From assembly GCA_004367505.1 (NCBI GenBank), contig SFCB01000291.1, positions 46,680 through 110,679 on the forward strand: a DNA stretch of 64,000 nucleotides. The letters run 5' to 3'. A program made the translations under genes and the position numbers. Below the pieces are notes generated by a model. The model searched no databases and had not been told where the DNA came from. It saw only the letters and a program-made list of their open reading frames with translations. This DNA comes from Chloroflexi bacterium OHK40 (GTDB lineage Bacteria > Chloroflexota > Chloroflexia > Chloroflexales > Chloroflexaceae). Of this stretch, positions 62,356 to 64,000 are shown in pieces (position 1 is the stretch's first letter; the number at the start of each line of letters is the position of its first letter).

Positions 62356-62884
62356 GGCTCCCCCACTCCAGGCTCACCGGCGGGGGGTAGTATAGCATGG
62401 GAAGCCAGGCGGAGAGCCGGCACGAGGATGAGGAAACGCCCCGCGCTTCGGGCAACACCGGCCCTGCCCGGCCCTGAGCGGCCCGGCGAGGATAAGCCTC
62501 TGCACAGGCGGATACTGCCGACGTAGGCAAGCCACACTGGCACTGGGAGAGCTCTCAGCCACCAAGCACTGCGACCATGTAGCTCGTCAGAGCGTAAGCT
62601 ACGCATCGTTCAGGCCGGCTATCCCCCCGGCGATCACCTCCTGATCGATCAGGCGCGGGGGCAGGTTGCGCCACTTGTCGCCGAGCAGGCCTCAAGCGGC
62701 TGTCGCGCCAGATTCGGGGGCCGCGCCGAGCGTAACAGCAGGGTTCGCGCCAGGCCGAGGCTGCGCCCGGGTGTCCAGATCGGGGCAGGCCCGTGAGGAT
62801 GGCGCCACGGCCAGGTGGATCGGTGCGGCACGCCGCAGGTCTCAGAGCGGCCGCTGGAGAGCGCTGAAGCAGACAGGTGCCGGG
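62356..62884. other. 529-bp intergenic region
   Basis: No supported gene. The prs promoter box TATACT (minus strand, 62394-62389) is at the left. In the middle, the minus strand reads about 30 codons ending at 62606 (LLGDKWRNLPPRLIDQEVI) that look like a protein C-terminus but have no start and an in-frame TGA just upstream. This may be a decayed gene end. Nothing else is recognised. Confidence 0.4.
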
Positions 62885-63652
62885 CTACTTCGGCGCCATG
62901 CGGATGGCGCCGTCGAGACGGATGACCTCACCGTTCAGCATCTGGTTCTCGATGATATGCTGCACCAGGGCCGCATACTCCTCGGGGCGGCCCAGGCGGG
63001 CGGGGAAGGGCACCTGCTGGCCCAGTGAGGCCCGGGCTTCGGCGGGGAGGCTTGCCAGCAGGGGCGTCTCGAAGATCCCGGGGGCGATCGACATGACGCG
63101 GATGCCAAAACGGGCTAACTCGCGAGCGACCGGCAGAGTCATCGCCACAACGCCGCCCTTGGATGCGGCGTAGGCCGCCTGGCCGATCTGCCCGTCGAAG
63201 GCGGCCACCGAGGCGGTCATCACAATCACGCCGCGCTCGCCGCTCGGGCCGGACGGGTTGTGCTGCATGGCCGCGGCGGCCAGCCGGAGCAGATTGAAGG
63301 TGCCGATCAGGTTCACGGCTACCACCCGCTCAAAGCTGGCGAGGGAATGGGGCCCGTTGCGCCCTAGCACACGCTCAGGCGGGGCGATACCGGCGCAGCA
63401 GATCGCGCCGTGAAGCGCCCCGAATGCTTGAGTCGCGGCGTCGACCGCAGCCTGCACCCCGGCCTCGTCGGTCACGTCGGCGCGCACAAAGCGGGCACCG
63501 TCGCCGAGCTCGGCGGCCAACTGTGCGCCCGCCTCATCGTTGAGGTCCACCAGAATCACCCGTCCACCCTGACTGGCGAGCGCGCGGGCGGTTGCGGCGC
63601 CCAGACCCGAGCCACCGCCACTGATCACGAAGACGCTGCCCTGAGTCTGCAT
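62885..63652 (-). CDS. short-chain dehydrogenase, 3-hydroxyacyl-CoA dehydrogenase type-2-like
   Basis: A 255-residue SDR. Cofactor motif [14 protein letters not shown] (about 8-21), an Asp after strand 2 (VDLND) favouring NAD, the CAGIAPP loop, and catalytic Ser and Tyr-x-x-x-Lys in [23 protein letters not shown]. Late motifs [10 protein letters not shown] and a terminal [12 protein letters not shown] are as in HSD17B10/FadB-like SDRs that oxidise 3-hydroxyacyl-CoA. The ATG at 63652 has GAGGAG about seven bases upstream. The DUF2277 gene lies 13 bp upstream in the same direction. Confidence 0.9.
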   Translation of the reverse strand: MQTQGSVFVISGGGSGLGAATARALASQGGRVILVDLNDEAGAQLAAELGDGARFVRADVTDEAGVQAAVDAATQAFGALHGAICCAGIAPPERVLGRNGPHSLASFERVVAVNLIGTFNLLRLAAAAMQHNPSGPSGERGVIVMTASVAAFDGQIGQAAYAASKGGVVAMTLPVARELARFGIRVMSIAPGIFETPLLASLPAEARASLGQQVPFPARLGRPEEYAALVQHIIENQMLNGEVIRLDGAIRMAPK

Positions 63653-63665
63653 GGCGAGCTCCTCA

Positions 63666-63899
63666 CTATTCAGCACCAACCGGATCGGCTTCCTCGACGG
63701 GCAGAGCCTTCACGGCAGCGAGCAGGCGCCGGGTCGCCTCGGCCACTTCGGCCACGGCGGCCTCGAAGGCAGCGGCGTTTGCACGGGCAGGGAAACGGAA
63801 GCCGCTCACCTTGCGCACGTACTGCAAGGCTGCCGCCTCGATCTCCGCCTCGCTCACGTCTCGGGCGGGGCGCCGCAACTGCTTGATGCTCCGGCACAC
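63666..63899 (-). CDS. DUF2277 family small protein
   Basis: A 77-residue protein with the DUF2277 pattern [28 protein letters not shown] and a helical end [12 protein letters not shown]. Family members are small and have no known function. The start is GTG at 63899 with GAGG seven bases upstream, and the family N-terminus Met-Cys-Arg fits it. It probably forms an operon with the SDR gene downstream. Confidence 0.85.
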   Translation of the reverse strand: MCRSIKQLRRPARDVSEAEIEAAALQYVRKVSGFRFPARANAAAFEAAVAEVAEATRRLLAAVKALPVEEADPVGAE

Positions 63900-63921
63900 A
63901 GGCGATCCTCGTATAATCAGC

Positions 63922-64000
63922 TTACTGTTCCAGGGTGGTGGTGAGGCCGAAGCGATCCAAGCGGCTGCGACCGCGCGTGAAAGAACGCGCCCCCACCACC
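63922..64000 (-). CDS. C-terminal end of a gene cut by the window edge
   Basis: On the minus strand a frame enters from 64000 and ends with TAA at 63924-63922. The last residues read SRLDRFGLTTTLEQ. It fits a coding end just upstream of the DUF2277 gene. The product cannot be named. Confidence 0.4.
   Translation of the reverse strand, partial: VVGARSFTRGRSRLDRFGLTTTLEQ

Noticed and set aside
1..64000. tRNA, rRNA, transposase, integrase and prophage genes
   Set aside because: Intergenic regions were read for tRNA ends, rRNA-like stretches and insertion-sequence ends. None was found, and no gene matched a transposase or phage protein.

Overview
This is a GC-rich bacterial window that most resembles Chloroflexota (class Chloroflexia). 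That assignment is an inference from gene content and style: a CIRCE-controlled hrcA-grpE-dnaK-dnaJ operon, many STAND/AAA regulators with TPR or WD40 parts, small BNR, LysM and metallo-beta-lactamase genes, and an NrfHA nitrite reductase. No rRNA or tRNA gene was found. Coding density is high, and most genes have a good Shine-Dalgarno or a short overlap with a neighbour.

Layout. 1-3.1 kb: siroheme genes (partial cobA, precorrin-2 dehydrogenase) transcribed away from nrfHA, with a TTGACA-N17-TATAAA promoter on one side and paired CRP/FNR-like palindromes on the other. 3.1-11.5 kb: a 1659-residue CHAT-STAND-membrane-WD40 protein, a triple-LysM protein and a DAHP synthase. 11.8-18.4 kb: a reverse-strand cluster of a lone receiver protein and three different P-loop NTPases, with unusually clear operators. 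18.8-26.4 kb: a SPFH/band-7 membrane protein, an MFS carrier, a large BNR-repeat protein and a PuuD-like urate oxidase with a cytochrome c tail. 26.6-30.2 kb: E1 alpha, E1 beta and E2 of a 2-oxo acid dehydrogenase behind a structured leader. 30.3-44.3 kb: a SARP/AfsR-type regulator divergent from a ParB-like gene, then DUF429, a peptidase, an LLM oxidoreductase, two tandem metallo-beta-lactamase genes, rsgA, small genes, htpG and a DUF1338 enzyme. 44.4-50.7 kb: the heat-shock operon, ending in an rRNA methyltransferase. 50.8-64 kb: a small membrane protein, a GNAT enzyme, glutamate dehydrogenase, a second receiver protein, a HAD phosphatase, a rhodanese, a Lhr-like helicase, an animal-type double-domain phosphofructokinase, PRPP synthase, an SDR, a DUF2277 protein and a truncated gene.

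The most unusual points are as follows. (1) The receiver plus triple-NTPase cluster (11.8-18.4 kb) has a promoter-overlapping palindrome. Its half-site recurs before the receiver gene and the LysM gene, and direct repeats with an 11-bp period lie between the NTPase genes. (2) Four phased GAGACG repeats occupy the -35 position of both divergent promoters at the SARP regulator. (3) All three spacers after grpE, dnaK and dnaJ are bracketed by long inverted repeats built from the same low-complexity words. (4) NrfA has CXXCH at the catalytic heme and a sixth CXXCH at its C-terminus. (5) The phosphofructokinase is of eukaryotic type. (6) A 42-codon gene has a complete promoter, Shine-Dalgarno and terminator.
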